Positions 7,999 to 16,569 of a stretch of DNA of 64,000 nucleotides are shown in pieces; position 1 is the first letter of the stretch; each line of letters starts with the position of its first letter. The stretch spans positions 1 through 64,000 of the forward strand of contig NZ_BCVA01000016.1 of assembly GCF_001591505.1 (NCBI RefSeq). Direction: 5' to 3'. This stretch comes from Neobacillus niacini NBRC 15566 (GTDB lineage Bacteria > Bacillota > Bacilli > Bacillales > Cytobacillaceae). A program made the position numbers and the translations under genes. The notes beneath the pieces are model-generated. The model was not told the origin of the DNA. It made no database searches and saw only the letters and a list, made by a program, of their open reading frames with translations.

Positions 7999-8961
7999 CT
8001 ATTTCCTTATTAAGTTTGGCGGTATTTCCCCTTTTAACCCTGACACTAAATTTTCTGCTGCTGTTAAGGCCATTTTGAATCGCGTTTCATTGGTGGCCGA
8101 GCCAATATGGGGCAGCGTAACAACATTCTTCATCGAAAGCAGCGGGTTATCCTTGTTCACTGGCTCTTGAACAAAAACATCTAGTCCTGCACCGTGTATT
8201 TGCCCCTTGTGTAACGCTTGAATCAACGCTTCTTCGTCGACTGTCTTCCCTCTTGAAGCATTTATGAAGATCGCCGACTCTTTCATAAGCTCGAATTCTC
8301 TTTTACCAATCAAATTTACGGTCTCTGGAGTTAACGGTGTCATTAAGCATACAAAATCAGACTTCCTTAACAATTCCTCCATTGAATAGTATGCAGCTCC
8401 ATATTTTTCTTCCGCCCCTTGGTTCCGAGAACGATTATGATATAAAATCTCCATATCAAATCCAAAATGTGCTCTTTTGGCCACAGCGGACCCAATGCCG
8501 CCCATCCCAATGATTCCCAATACTTTATGATGCACATCAACTCCAAACCATTTTTCTCCAAGACCTGATTCCCACTGCCCCGATTTAACCCATTGATCTA
8601 ATTCAGGAATTCTTCTAGCTGTCGATAGGATTAATCCCATTATTGTATCTGCTACCGTATCATTTAAAACATCTGGGGTATTGGTTGCCATAATCCCCCG
8701 CTCTTTTAAAGCCTCCATATCCAGATTGTCGTATCCTACAGATATATTGGAGACTATTTTTAATTGTGGTGCTTGCTCCAATAGCTCATTGTCTACTTTT
8801 AGCCCCGAACCCAATAAACCTTGGGCATCCTTTAATGCCTCAAGAAAAACAGGATAGGTTTCAGAATCAAGTTTTTCAAAATAAATAACCTCACAACTGT
8901 CTGCAATATCATCCAAAATTCTCTTATCCAACTTTTTATAAACAATTACTTTTGGCTTCAT
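7999..8961 (-). CDS. D-2-hydroxyacid dehydrogenase (glyoxylate/hydroxypyruvate reductase type)
   Basis: A 320-residue NAD(P)-dependent enzyme. The nucleotide-binding motif is GMGGIGSAV (about residues 153-161), and the catalytic Arg, Glu and His lie in INASRGKTVDEE, VQEPVNKDNP and LPHIGSATNETR. Members reduce glyoxylate, hydroxypyruvate or 2-ketogluconate, or oxidise D-glycerate. The start is the ATG after GGAG; thirty upstream codons have no ribosome binding site and unlikely composition. It stands alone, so the physiological substrate is open. Confidence 0.87.
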   Translation of the reverse strand: MKPKVIVYKKLDKRILDDIADSCEVIYFEKLDSETYPVFLEALKDAQGLLGSGLKVDNELLEQAPQLKIVSNISVGYDNLDMEALKERGIMATNTPDVLNDTVADTIMGLILSTARRIPELDQWVKSGQWESGLGEKWFGVDVHHKVLGIIGMGGIGSAVAKRAHFGFDMEILYHNRSRNQGAEEKYGAAYYSMEELLRKSDFVCLMTPLTPETVNLIGKREFELMKESAIFINASRGKTVDEEALIQALHKGQIHGAGLDVFVQEPVNKDNPLLSMKNVVTLPHIGSATNETRFKMALTAAENLVSGLKGEIPPNLIRK

Positions 8962-9098
8962 AGTAAAATCTCCATTTCGTAAAACGATCTTGTATTCGAT
9001 TATATAGTAATAAAACCTTTGGATAAACAAAAACTGAAATGAATTCACCATTTTAGAATCTGATTTAAAGCAAAGACTTGTATAGTTATGCAGAAAAT

Positions 9099-9140
9099 TT
9101 GAATGTTACATAATACCGTGTTACAATATTATTATGTAAC
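9099..9140 (+). promoter_or_regulatory. Promoter with an overlapping 11-bp inverted-repeat operator
   Basis: -35 TTGAAT (9099-9104), 17-bp spacer, -10 TACAAT (9122-9127). A perfect inverted repeat, GTTACATAATA (9105-9115) and TATTATGTAAC (9130-9140), fills the spacer and the start region. A repressor bound there would block the promoter of the gene at 9161. Confidence 0.75.
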
Positions 9141-9160
9141 ATGGATAAAGGAGATCTTTT

Positions 9161-9721
9161 ATGGAGTATGTTGAAGCTCTAAGGGACATCAAGCAAATCA
9201 ATTTAATTAAAAAGTATTTAAAAAAGCATTCCGAGCGAGATTATTTACTTTTTGTTTTTGGTATTAACACGGGGTTGAAAATTACCGAAATGCTCGATAT
9301 CAAGGTTGGCGATGTATTAGAAAAAGTAGACAGTGTTAAGAATTTTTATTCCTACCCACATCATGACACGATGAAGGAAATCTACTTGAATGCTAAAGTA
9401 AAGCAAGCTATTCTCCACTACGTCCAAAAGCAACAATTAACGTTTGAAAATTATTTGTTCAAGTCAGCCAAAACCGACAAACCGATTACTCGCCAGCAAG
9501 CCTATCGAATCATTCATCAAGCTGCAGAAGCGATTGGGATACAAGGTAAAATTGGAACCAATTCCATGCGTAAGACCTTTGGATTTCACGCCTATAAACG
9601 TGGAATCGCCATTTCCATTCTGCAAAAGCATTTCAACCACTCAACCCCTTCAGAGACGCTAAAGTACCTTGGAATTTCCAAAGATGAAAAAATTAAGACG
9701 GAAATTGATGTCAACTTATAG
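9161..9721 (+). CDS. Tyrosine-recombinase-fold protein, degenerate catalytic set
   Basis: A 186-residue protein made only of the catalytic-type domain of phage integrases. By position the first Arg is Lys (NTGLKITEML, usually TGLR) and the HxxR block reads NSMRKT, so its His is Asn while the Arg is kept. FNHSTPSETLKYLG keeps the later His and the Tyr. It resembles small Bacillus integrase-like proteins such as YoeC. AAAGGAG precedes the ATG. The khtT gene starts 46 bp after its stop, so it probably heads the khtTU operon. It may be a DNA-binding regulator rather than a recombinase; no att sites or mobile-element boundaries were found. Confidence 0.68.
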   Translation: MEYVEALRDIKQINLIKKYLKKHSERDYLLFVFGINTGLKITEMLDIKVGDVLEKVDSVKNFYSYPHHDTMKEIYLNAKVKQAILHYVQKQQLTFENYLFKSAKTDKPITRQQAYRIIHQAAEAIGIQGKIGTNSMRKTFGFHAYKRGIAISILQKHFNHSTPSETLKYLGISKDEKIKTEIDVNL

Positions 9722-9767
9722 GAGAAGCACTCTATCCGTGTACAAATTATTTGAGGAGGAAGTAAAC

Positions 9768-10268
9768 ATGAATATTCGCGAAATTGAACTCCCAGGTATC
9801 GGGAAGAAATTTGAGGCCATCACCAATAGTAAGGATAAGCTTGTGATTATCATTCACGATGATGGCAGAAGAGACATTTATCATTTCGATCAGGAGGATT
9901 ATGAGGAAGCAATTGCTAGCGCTACCTTCAATGATCAGGAAGCAAGACAGATTGCAGCAATCATTGGCGGAATGACTTACGCGCCAAAAGCATTAGAAAC
10001 GATAGAAATGGCATTTGATGATTTAGTGATTGAGTGGTTTAATGTAGAAACGAATGCTGCAGCGGTAAATCAAACCATCGGACAACTTAATATCCGTCAA
10101 TCTTATGAAGTAAATATTATTGCGATTATTAAACGTCAAAATCATAAAAAAATTCATACTCCAGGTCCTGAAACCCTACTAGAAGAAGGCGATACCGTTA
10201 TTGTGTCTGGTGAACGCAATCAAGTAAAAAAGATAGTTAAAGAAGTACTCTCAAGAAGGGACGGGTGA
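9768..10268 (+). CDS. khtT: K+/H+ antiporter regulatory subunit KhtT
   Basis: A 166-residue cytoplasmic subunit. The N-terminal half (about 1-75) carries the KhtT-specific domain and the C-terminal half (about 80-166) is a TrkA-C/RCK-C domain (GQLNIRQSYEVNIIAIIKR, EEGDTVIVSG). In B. subtilis KhtT gates the KhtU antiporter in response to c-di-AMP and pH. The start at MNIREIELPG follows GAGGAGG; the frame opens 33 codons earlier inside the previous gene without a ribosome binding site. Its last four bases overlap khtU. The usual first gene of this operon, khtS, is absent and replaced by the integrase-like gene. Confidence 0.88.
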   Translation: MNIREIELPGIGKKFEAITNSKDKLVIIIHDDGRRDIYHFDQEDYEEAIASATFNDQEARQIAAIIGGMTYAPKALETIEMAFDDLVIEWFNVETNAAAVNQTIGQLNIRQSYEVNIIAIIKRQNHKKIHTPGPETLLEEGDTVIVSGERNQVKKIVKEVLSRRDG

Positions 10269-11536
10269 TACTTGTGACGAATCATTTAGTTTTTGAAGTC
10301 GGAACCGCATTAGTATTAGTTGCTCTTACAGCAGTATTAGCAGGAAAGTTGAAATTTTCAATCATCCCGTTTCTAATCCTCTTAGGGATGGCAGTTGGTC
10401 CGCATGCTCCTCAAATCGGTATTATTGATCTTACCTTCATTGAAAGCTCAGAAATTATTGAGTTTTTCGGCCGGATTGGCGTTTTATTTTTACTATTTTA
10501 TTTAGGTCTTGAATTCTCAGTTGGAAAATTAGTTCGTTCAGGACGTTCGATTGTAGTTGGCGGTTCTATTTACGTCGCACTTAATTTCACTTTAGGTTTA
10601 GCTTATGGCTTCGCTACAGGTTTTCCTATTATGGAAACCTTAATCATTGCAGGTCTTCTAAGTGTTTCCTCTAGTGCCATTGTGGCAAAAGTTCTTGTCG
10701 ATTTAAAAAGAACGGCCAATTCTGAAACAGAATTAATCCTAGGAATTATTCTTTTTGATGATATTTTCCTAGCTTTATTTCTCTCCATCATGTCTGGTCT
10801 TTTGCTTGGCGGATCGACCACGATTGGAGGAACAATCCTTTCCGTCCTCATTTCACTGGGTTATATGATACTATTCTTTGTTATTGCTCGAAAAGGGGCA
10901 CCTATTCTCAATAAACTATTAAACATTAAATCTAACGAAATATTTATCCTCGTCATTTTTGCTTCACTCTTTTTTATCGCAGGATTTTCAGAAAAACTAC
11001 ATGTTGCCGAGGCCATTGGTGCACTATTATTAGGTTTAGTTTTCTCTGAAACAGAACACCGCGAGCGCATAGAACATTTAGTCATTCCTTTTAGAGATTT
11101 CTTTGGAGCCATCTTTTTCTTTAGCTTCGGATTAAGCATTGACCCCTTTAGTTTAGGAGGAGCGGTTTGGCTTGCTGTCGGTGCAGTACTACTAACGATT
11201 ATTAGTAACTTTGTAGCTGGAATGATTTCCGGGAGAAAAGCGGGATTGTCTTATAAAGCTTCCTCCAATATTGGATTAACAATCGTTTCTAGAGGTGAAT
11301 TTTCAATCATTGTTGCTAACTTAGGACTTGCCGGAGGATTACTGCCAATTCTCAAACCATTTACAGCTGTATATGTATTGATATTGGCTATAATTGGGCC
11401 ACTGTTAACAAAAGAATCCAAAAATATCTATCTATTCTTAAATAAAATTTTCAAATGGGAAAAGGGTAAATTAGCAAAAAAGAAAATACCAATCCCTGCA
11501 CATCAAACTGAAAAAGAAGATAGTCCTGGTCTGTGA
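10265..11536 (+). CDS. khtU: K+/H+ antiporter membrane subunit KhtU
   Basis: A 423-residue CPA2-family cation/proton antiporter with about twelve hydrophobic segments and a charged C-terminal tail. Typical CPA2 stretches are IEFFGRIGVLFLLFYLGLEF and LLSVSSSAIVAK. It extrudes K+ in exchange for H+ under KhtT control. The GTG start overlaps the khtT stop (GTGA); a second GTG three codons later is the alternative. A strong terminator follows. KhtU of B. subtilis is about 15 residues shorter; the extra residues are in the tail. Confidence 0.88.
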   Translation: MILVTNHLVFEVGTALVLVALTAVLAGKLKFSIIPFLILLGMAVGPHAPQIGIIDLTFIESSEIIEFFGRIGVLFLLFYLGLEFSVGKLVRSGRSIVVGGSIYVALNFTLGLAYGFATGFPIMETLIIAGLLSVSSSAIVAKVLVDLKRTANSETELILGIILFDDIFLALFLSIMSGLLLGGSTTIGGTILSVLISLGYMILFFVIARKGAPILNKLLNIKSNEIFILVIFASLFFIAGFSEKLHVAEAIGALLLGLVFSETEHRERIEHLVIPFRDFFGAIFFFSFGLSIDPFSLGGAVWLAVGAVLLTIISNFVAGMISGRKAGLSYKASSNIGLTIVSRGEFSIIVANLGLAGGLLPILKPFTAVYVLILAIIGPLLTKESKNIYLFLNKIFKWEKGKLAKKKIPIPAHQTEKEDSPGL

Positions 11537-11542
11537 AATGTG

Positions 11543-11587
11543 AAAAAGCTAACAAAATGGACTAAAGTACCATTTTGTTAGCTTTTT
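11543..11587 (+). terminator. Rho-independent terminator of the khtTU operon
   Basis: A near-perfect stem, AGCTAACAAAATGG with CCATTTTGTTAGCT, followed by TTTTT, directly after the khtU stop. Confidence 0.92.
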
Positions 11588-11629
11588 CGACTGAATTTTT
11601 CAAGTAAAATACGTTAAGGAGGATCTCCA

Positions 11630-11923
11630 TTGACCATTGAGTTGGGTATCATCCTATTAACCTATCTATTATTATTAGTCTTGTCCTATCAGATCATTTT
11701 TCTTATAAATAAAAAAGAAGACCATAAAGGATTCCTAATTATTAACACTTCCTACAAACATGCCTATACAATCCTGTTTTTTGGGATTCTTATCATTTAC
11801 ACATTAATAAAACATCCAAATGTTCATTTGGAGTCACAAACGATTAGTTATCTAATTCTTGGTAGTAAGTATATTTCAGTGATTACATTAGCAGTAAGTA
11901 TATTTCTCTTAAGTAAAAAGTAA
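11630..11923 (+). CDS. Small membrane protein, unknown function
   Basis: A 97-residue very hydrophobic protein with three predicted membrane segments (about residues 4-26, 45-62 and 75-94) and short charged loops (NKKEDHKG). TTG start with AAGGAGG seven bases upstream, a convincing translation signal. It lies between the khtU terminator and a convergent esterase gene and seems to be transcribed alone. I do not recognise a family. Confidence 0.62.
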   Translation: MTIELGIILLTYLLLLVLSYQIIFLINKKEDHKGFLIINTSYKHAYTILFFGILIIYTLIKHPNVHLESQTISYLILGSKYISVITLAVSIFLLSKK

Positions 11924-11939
11924 CCTAAAACGAAAATAT

Positions 11940-12755
11940 TTAAAGTCCTTTAATCCAACGGGCTGCCATCTCAATCCAATTGGTAACTTCTGTCTGGATG
12001 TGCATGTCGTTATCTACTCTTTTCGTCTCCTCCGTTCCAAGGGATAATCCATGAACTCCATTCGGATATATGTGCATTTCCAAAGGAACTTTATCTTTTA
12101 AAAGTGCTTCTGCAAACATAAAGCTATTTTCAACAGGAACGGCTATATCCGTAAAAGTGTGCCATAAGAAAGTTGGAGGAGTATTAGCCGTAACCTGTTT
12201 CTCCAAAGATACCAAGTTTAGATTTTCATCATCTTGACACTTGTCCCCTAATAATGCTTCAAAACTGCCGCGATGTGCATGTTGCCCTGATGTTATGACT
12301 GGATAACAAAGGACTAAACCGTTTGGAGTAATTTGGTCTTTCGAATATTCCAGCATTTCGGCCAGGAACTCCTTATCCCAGAATACGCCAAGACTTGCTG
12401 CCAAATGACCTCCAGCGGAAAAGCCAAGAACAATTATTTTATTAGTATCTACATTCCACTCGTCTGCATGGTCACGTACCTTACCTACTGCTTTTGCCAA
12501 TTGACAAAGTGCTGATGGAAATACCGCTGGCTGCACACTGTATTTTAGGACACATGAATGAAATCCCATACCGTTCAACCTGATAGCAACCGGTTCTGCC
12601 TCTCTTTCAGATGTAAATTGATATCCTCCTCCCGGGCATATGACAATCATGGGTCTTTTTCGGTTTAAATCTATTTCTGGGGAATTATCTAATATGTAAG
12701 TATACAATGTTGCGGTATCCTGTTCATGTTTTATCTCTAATTTTTCATGTAGCAT
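11940..12755 (-). CDS. Alpha/beta hydrolase, acetyl esterase (AXE/BD-FAE-like)
   Basis: A 271-residue cytoplasmic esterase: oxyanion motif CPGGGYQFTS (about residues 39-48), nucleophile GFSAGGHLA, acid near FTDIAVPVENS and histidine in YPNGVHGLSLG. Relatives remove acetyl or feruloyl groups from xylo-oligosaccharides, which would suit the xylan locus elsewhere in the window. It lies 155 bp after kynA with a terminator between, so it is probably not part of the kynurenine operon. A formamidase role was considered because kynB is missing, but the arylformamidase HGGYW motif is absent. AAAGGTGGG precedes the ATG. Confidence 0.78.
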   Translation of the reverse strand: MLHEKLEIKHEQDTATLYTYILDNSPEIDLNRKRPMIVICPGGGYQFTSEREAEPVAIRLNGMGFHSCVLKYSVQPAVFPSALCQLAKAVGKVRDHADEWNVDTNKIIVLGFSAGGHLAASLGVFWDKEFLAEMLEYSKDQITPNGLVLCYPVITSGQHAHRGSFEALLGDKCQDDENLNLVSLEKQVTANTPPTFLWHTFTDIAVPVENSFMFAEALLKDKVPLEMHIYPNGVHGLSLGTEETKRVDNDMHIQTEVTNWIEMAARWIKGL

Positions 12756-12856
12756 ATGATCCCACCTTTTTCTATATTTTTACATTATTAATTCTATCTG
12801 AACTTACCGTATATTTGTATTATTTTCTAAATAATTAATAAAAATCGAACCAACAC

Positions 12857-12883
12857 AAAAAGCACCATTAGCGGTGCTTTTTT
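12857..12883 (-). terminator. Terminator after kynA
   Basis: AAAGCACC and GGTGCTTT form a stem with T tracts on both sides, 27 bp past the kynA stop. Confidence 0.85.
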
Positions 12884-12909
12884 GCGTTAGTTTTTATCTA
12901 AAACTTTTT

Positions 12910-13758
12910 CTATAATTTCGTTCTTAAGCTCCAAAGCTCAGGAAAAAAATGCTGGTCTAGGACTCTTTTTAAATAGGTTACTCCTGATGATCCCCCTGTT
13001 CCCTGCTTATGTCCAATAATTCGTTCTACTGTACTCATATGATTGAACCGCCATAACTGCTGTTGATTTCCAATATCGACTAATTTCTCAGCCAGCTCGT
13101 ATAAATCCCAATATTGGTCGACATTACGGTAAACTTTCAGCCATGCTTCTTCAACACTTTCATTCAGTTCATAGTTTTTAGATAAATCGCGATTTAGGAC
13201 CTCGTCATCAACAGGTATTCCGCGGGCAACAAGTGCATGGATCGCTGCATCATAAATACTAGGTTTGTGAAGAGCCTCCTGCATTTTTTCATATAGTTCT
13301 GTTTGATGCTGATAGACTGCTAGGGTATGAGCATTTTTGCTGCCTAATGCAAATTCAATCATCCGATTCTGGTATGATTGGAACCCTGAGGATTGACCGA
13401 GTTTATCCCTAAACTCTAGATACTCTGAAGGAGTCAAAGTTGAAAGAACACTCCATGACTGAATCAACTGCTGCTGGATTCTCGAAACACGAGAAAGAAT
13501 TTTAAAAGATGGTTCTAAATCATTCTGGCGAATATACGTAATCGCTTCTGATAATTCATGAATAATTAATTTCATCCATAGTTCACTAGTTTGATGGATT
13601 ATGATAAATAACATTTCATCATGGTGGTCAGATAAGCGGTGCTGACTATCTAAAATCTTATCAAGACGCAGATAATCACCATATGACATTGCTTTTTGGA
13701 AATCTGTTTGAATTGATTTTTCTAATCCTTGGCTAGTATTTTTTTCTGGTGTATTCAT
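12910..13758 (-). CDS. kynA: Tryptophan 2,3-dioxygenase KynA
   Basis: A 282-residue haem enzyme that opens the indole ring of L-tryptophan to N-formylkynurenine. Family marks are [27 protein letters not shown] and the haem-ligand region [12 protein letters not shown] followed by GTGGSSG, which binds the substrate carboxylate and amine. Length is normal. GGGGGAG lies seven bases upstream of the ATG. It is the second gene after kynU (97-bp gap). The middle step, formamidase (KynB), is not encoded next to it, unlike the common kynABU operons. Confidence 0.95.
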   Translation of the reverse strand: MNTPEKNTSQGLEKSIQTDFQKAMSYGDYLRLDKILDSQHRLSDHHDEMLFIIIHQTSELWMKLIIHELSEAITYIRQNDLEPSFKILSRVSRIQQQLIQSWSVLSTLTPSEYLEFRDKLGQSSGFQSYQNRMIEFALGSKNAHTLAVYQHQTELYEKMQEALHKPSIYDAAIHALVARGIPVDDEVLNRDLSKNYELNESVEEAWLKVYRNVDQYWDLYELAEKLVDIGNQQQLWRFNHMSTVERIIGHKQGTGGSSGVTYLKRVLDQHFFPELWSLRTKL

Positions 13759-13855
13759 GTAAAACTCTCCCCCACTATGTTCAATCCCCTTCCATATTCA
13801 TTTCCTTTATTTAGATGAGTAATTTTGTTCCACATATTGCCTACTATTCGTAATT

Positions 13856-15127
13856 TTATGCTACGACCTCTCGTTCATTTGCGAATTTTTCATATTGTCT
13901 TTCTTCCATAATATTCTTAAGAATTTGAACTACTTCCCATACCTCACTATAAGAAGTGTATAGTGCTACTGGAGCGAGACGAATAATATTAGGTGCCCGG
14001 AAATCAGGAATAATACCATTTTCTTTTAATGATTTGCAAATCCGTGCTGCTTCTTTATGCTCTAGGCTCACATGACCGCCTCGGCGAACATCGTCTACTG
14101 GGTTCCCTATGGTGAATCCCATTTCGGATAATTCTTGGTCCAACAAATCCATTAAGAACCGATTTATTTTCAATGACTTTTCCCGAATATTTTCAATTCC
14201 TGCTTCTGCAAAAATCTCTAAAGCACCAAGTAAAGGAGCAAGACTTAAAACATGAGGTGTGCCAATTTGATAGGCACCGGCTGATTCAGCATGTGTTAAA
14301 ATATGTTCCATATCAAATTGTTTCTCTTTTTTAGAACCAAACCAGCCCGCAAGACCAGGAGCTTTTCCAAAGTGCTTCTTATTTACATACAAACCTCCCA
14401 CACTTCCTGGTCCGCCATTTAAATGTTTATAATTGCACCAATAGGAAAAGTCAACACCCCATTCACTAAACAAATGTGGTATGGCACCGATGGAATGGCA
14501 GCCGTCAAAACCGATTAATATTCCTCTTTTATTCGCTTCAGCCGTTAGACGCTTCATGTCCAAGATTTGGCCGCTTCTATAAAGTACCGTAGGCAAAATG
14601 ATAAGCGCAATTTCATCGGTCATGGCGTCAATAATATCCTCTTCATCTAAGAAACGTCCATCCCGGCTTTTTACACGAATAAGGTGTGTATCCGGTTCAA
14701 ATCCATGAATGCGAAGCTGACTTTGAAGAGCATAAATATCAGATGGAAAGGTTAATTCATCCGCTAGAATTTTTGATTTCTCTCCTACCGGATGATAAAA
14801 AGTAGCTACAAGCTGATGCAAATTTACCGTAGTTGAACCCGTGACAATTACCTCATCAGAGGAAGCTCCGACTAACGGAGCCATCATCTCTCCTAACTTT
14901 TCTGATAAAAAAAACCACGGGTGTTTTCCTTTTGTCCAGCCATCAATTCCATGTTCTTTCCAATCATTTAAGGATTCTAAAAGAGTTCGTTCTGCTCGTT
15001 TTGAAAGGAGTCCTAATGAATTTCCGTCCATATAAATGGAATTTGGTTTTATGTAAAATTCTTCTCTAAATTTGTTCAAGCTATCAGCTTGGTCTAATTG
15101 TTTGGCATACTCTAAGGTTAATTCCAT
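13856..15127 (-). CDS. kynU: Kynureninase KynU
   Basis: A 423-residue PLP enzyme that cleaves L-kynurenine to anthranilate and L-alanine. Marks are [23 protein letters not shown], the PLP lysine in [12 protein letters not shown] and the substrate loop GWFG. It starts at an ATG with GAGGAG upstream and is transcribed ahead of kynA. With KynA it would give tryptophan catabolism to anthranilate if a formamidase is supplied elsewhere. Confidence 0.95.
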   Translation of the reverse strand: MELTLEYAKQLDQADSLNKFREEFYIKPNSIYMDGNSLGLLSKRAERTLLESLNDWKEHGIDGWTKGKHPWFFLSEKLGEMMAPLVGASSDEVIVTGSTTVNLHQLVATFYHPVGEKSKILADELTFPSDIYALQSQLRIHGFEPDTHLIRVKSRDGRFLDEEDIIDAMTDEIALIILPTVLYRSGQILDMKRLTAEANKRGILIGFDGCHSIGAIPHLFSEWGVDFSYWCNYKHLNGGPGSVGGLYVNKKHFGKAPGLAGWFGSKKEKQFDMEHILTHAESAGAYQIGTPHVLSLAPLLGALEIFAEAGIENIREKSLKINRFLMDLLDQELSEMGFTIGNPVDDVRRGGHVSLEHKEAARICKSLKENGIIPDFRAPNIIRLAPVALYTSYSEVWEVVQILKNIMEERQYEKFANEREVVA

Positions 15128-15175
15128 ATGTATCCTCTCCTCTACATTTATTTCTATTTATATTCAAATCTTTTA

Positions 15176-15206
15176 TAAAAAGGTGCCTAACTTTGTTGTT
15201 AGGCAC
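15176..15206 (-). terminator. Terminator after the HTH/J-domain gene
   Basis: GTGCCTAAC pairs perfectly with GTTAGGCAC and is followed on the minus strand by CTTTTTA. Confidence 0.87.
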
Positions 15207-15240
15207 TAGAATGGTTAAGTGTGTACGATAGCGATGTCAA

Positions 15241-16044
15241 TTATTCTTTAATACTAGCTCTAAAATAATCGTAATCTGTTTTAATATAATGAAAGGCTGC
15301 TGCGTTGCCGCCCTGATCTGGATGCGTGACTTTTAATAATTTTTTATACCCTGAAGAAACGTCTTTATGACTGGACGTTTTTGAGAGTCCTAATTTCCGA
15401 CGGACATCATTCATTTTAGTAAGTATTGTTTCTGGAACCTTATCAGGTTCTTTTTTGTTTCCTTTAGAAAGTTCTTCCTTTAATTTTAACAATTGATTTC
15501 GTAATTCAATATTCTCTTTTAGCAGCTTCTTCATTTCCTTTTGTAGGTCACTATTTTCATGCTCTAGTTCGATGATTTCATTATTTAAATTTTCTCTTTG
15601 TTGAATTAAAGTATCGATAGATGACTTATGTAGTTGTTCCATTCCTTTTATAAGTTCATCCTGTGTATTAAGTTTTACTTTTAATTGAACTAAAATCTTT
15701 TCCTGATCTGTATCGTTAGTTAAATACACCTTTGAGAGAGTTTCATTTGGAAAATATTCACTTCTCCCATTCCCCACGTTTTGAATCTTTCCCTCCCTAA
15801 GCCATCGTCGTACAATTTGGATTCCAATACGTTCGGAAACACCTGCATCCTTTAACATGTTCAAGGCTTTGTCTGTATCATCAATTATGTATCTAGAATT
15901 TTGAGGAACTGTGCCCACGTATTTTATTTTTCTTTCACGCAGCCATCGTCTAACTGTTTGAATACTGAGTTCTTCATTTACTCCAGCGTCAGTTAACAAT
16001 TCATAAGCTTGATCTGTGTTCACTATTTTCCACCTTCCCTCCAT
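15241..16044 (-). CDS. Protein with two HTH repeats, coiled coil and C-terminal J-domain
   Basis: A 267-residue soluble protein. Two tandem, clearly duplicated helix-turn-helix units lie at about 6-40 and 54-88 (SIQTVRRWLRERKIKYVG and GIQIVRRWLREGKIQNVG). A long coiled coil (about 110-195) and a DnaJ-like region (about 212-267) with the diagnostic HPD (THPDQGGNAAAF) follow. The HPD motif would contact DnaK; the HTH units suggest DNA binding. I infer an adaptor that brings the chaperone to a DNA-bound complex, but no target is visible. It is a single gene with its own terminator. Not recognised as a characterised family. Confidence 0.75.
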   Translation of the reverse strand: MEGRWKIVNTDQAYELLTDAGVNEELSIQTVRRWLRERKIKYVGTVPQNSRYIIDDTDKALNMLKDAGVSERIGIQIVRRWLREGKIQNVGNGRSEYFPNETLSKVYLTNDTDQEKILVQLKVKLNTQDELIKGMEQLHKSSIDTLIQQRENLNNEIIELEHENSDLQKEMKKLLKENIELRNQLLKLKEELSKGNKKEPDKVPETILTKMNDVRRKLGLSKTSSHKDVSSGYKKLLKVTHPDQGGNAAAFHYIKTDYDYFRASIKE

Positions 16045-16130
16045 AAAAATCTATCAGATGTTGAAACATACTTTATCAGACGAACTCGGTACGTAATATA
16101 AATAATAATAAATAAGTTTAGAATTTATGT

Positions 16131-16197
16131 GAATGGATAAAAAAGACTATCCTTTTCACTTTAGTAAATTAGCACTAATCAGATTGTTTTACTAAAC
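16131..16197. other. Two weak stem-loops in an intergenic gap
   Basis: In the gap 16045-16267 GTGAA.GGATA pairs with TATCC.TTCAC (about 16131-16160), and TTTAGTAAA pairs with TTTACTAAA (about 16161-16197). No ORF is present. The meaning is unknown. Confidence 0.35.
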
Positions 16198-16208
16198 TTG
16201 AGCAAATG

Positions 16209-16245
16209 AAAACAGCCGCTTTTTTTAGGACTGAAGCGGCTGTTT
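16209..16245 (-). terminator. Terminator after the 81-residue gene
   Basis: AACAGCCGCTT pairs with AAGCGGCTGTT and has T runs on both sides. It lies just past the stop at 16268. Confidence 0.8.
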
Positions 16246-16267
16246 ATTTGGTTGAAAAGTGAAAACT

Positions 16268-16513
16268 TTATTCAAGGACCAAAAAGTATTGAATTTGATT
16301 TGGTGAAATAGCTGTAATAGCATGAATACGATAGCCGATACTTAATAATTGTGATAATGTTTCAGCACAGTTTTCGCGGGGAGGTTCAATTGGTGCGTGG
16401 TAGCTTTTATATAAATGTATAAGTTGATTATTCGTTGAACAATGAAGTAAGACCACGTGTCTCCCAGTCCAAGCCTGCCCAATCATTGGTTGTACTTGTC
16501 TCATCCATTTCAT
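16268..16513 (-). CDS. Hypothetical protein, 81 residues
   Basis: A small soluble protein with no signal peptide or membrane segment; the C-terminal half (ENCAETLSQLLSIGYRIHAI) looks like a compact alpha/beta unit. AAGGG lies about ten bases upstream of the ATG, and a terminator follows. Position between the lipoprotein gene and the HTH/J-domain gene gives no hint. I do not recognise it. Confidence 0.5.
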   Translation of the reverse strand: MKWMRQVQPMIGQAWTGRHVVLLHCSTNNQLIHLYKSYHAPIEPPRENCAETLSQLLSIGYRIHAITAISPNQIQYFLVLE

Positions 16514-16569
16514 GGTTTGACACCCTTACAGTTTGATACAATAGTCTATGCTTCATTCATCAGTTCGTT

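Noticed and set aside
9161..9721. Mobile element or prophage carrying an integrase
   Set aside because: No att-like direct repeats, other phage genes or tRNA target; the neighbours are ordinary chromosomal genes.
11940..12755. Missing kynurenine formamidase
   Set aside because: Motifs fit acetyl esterases rather than arylformamidase, and a terminator separates it from kynA.
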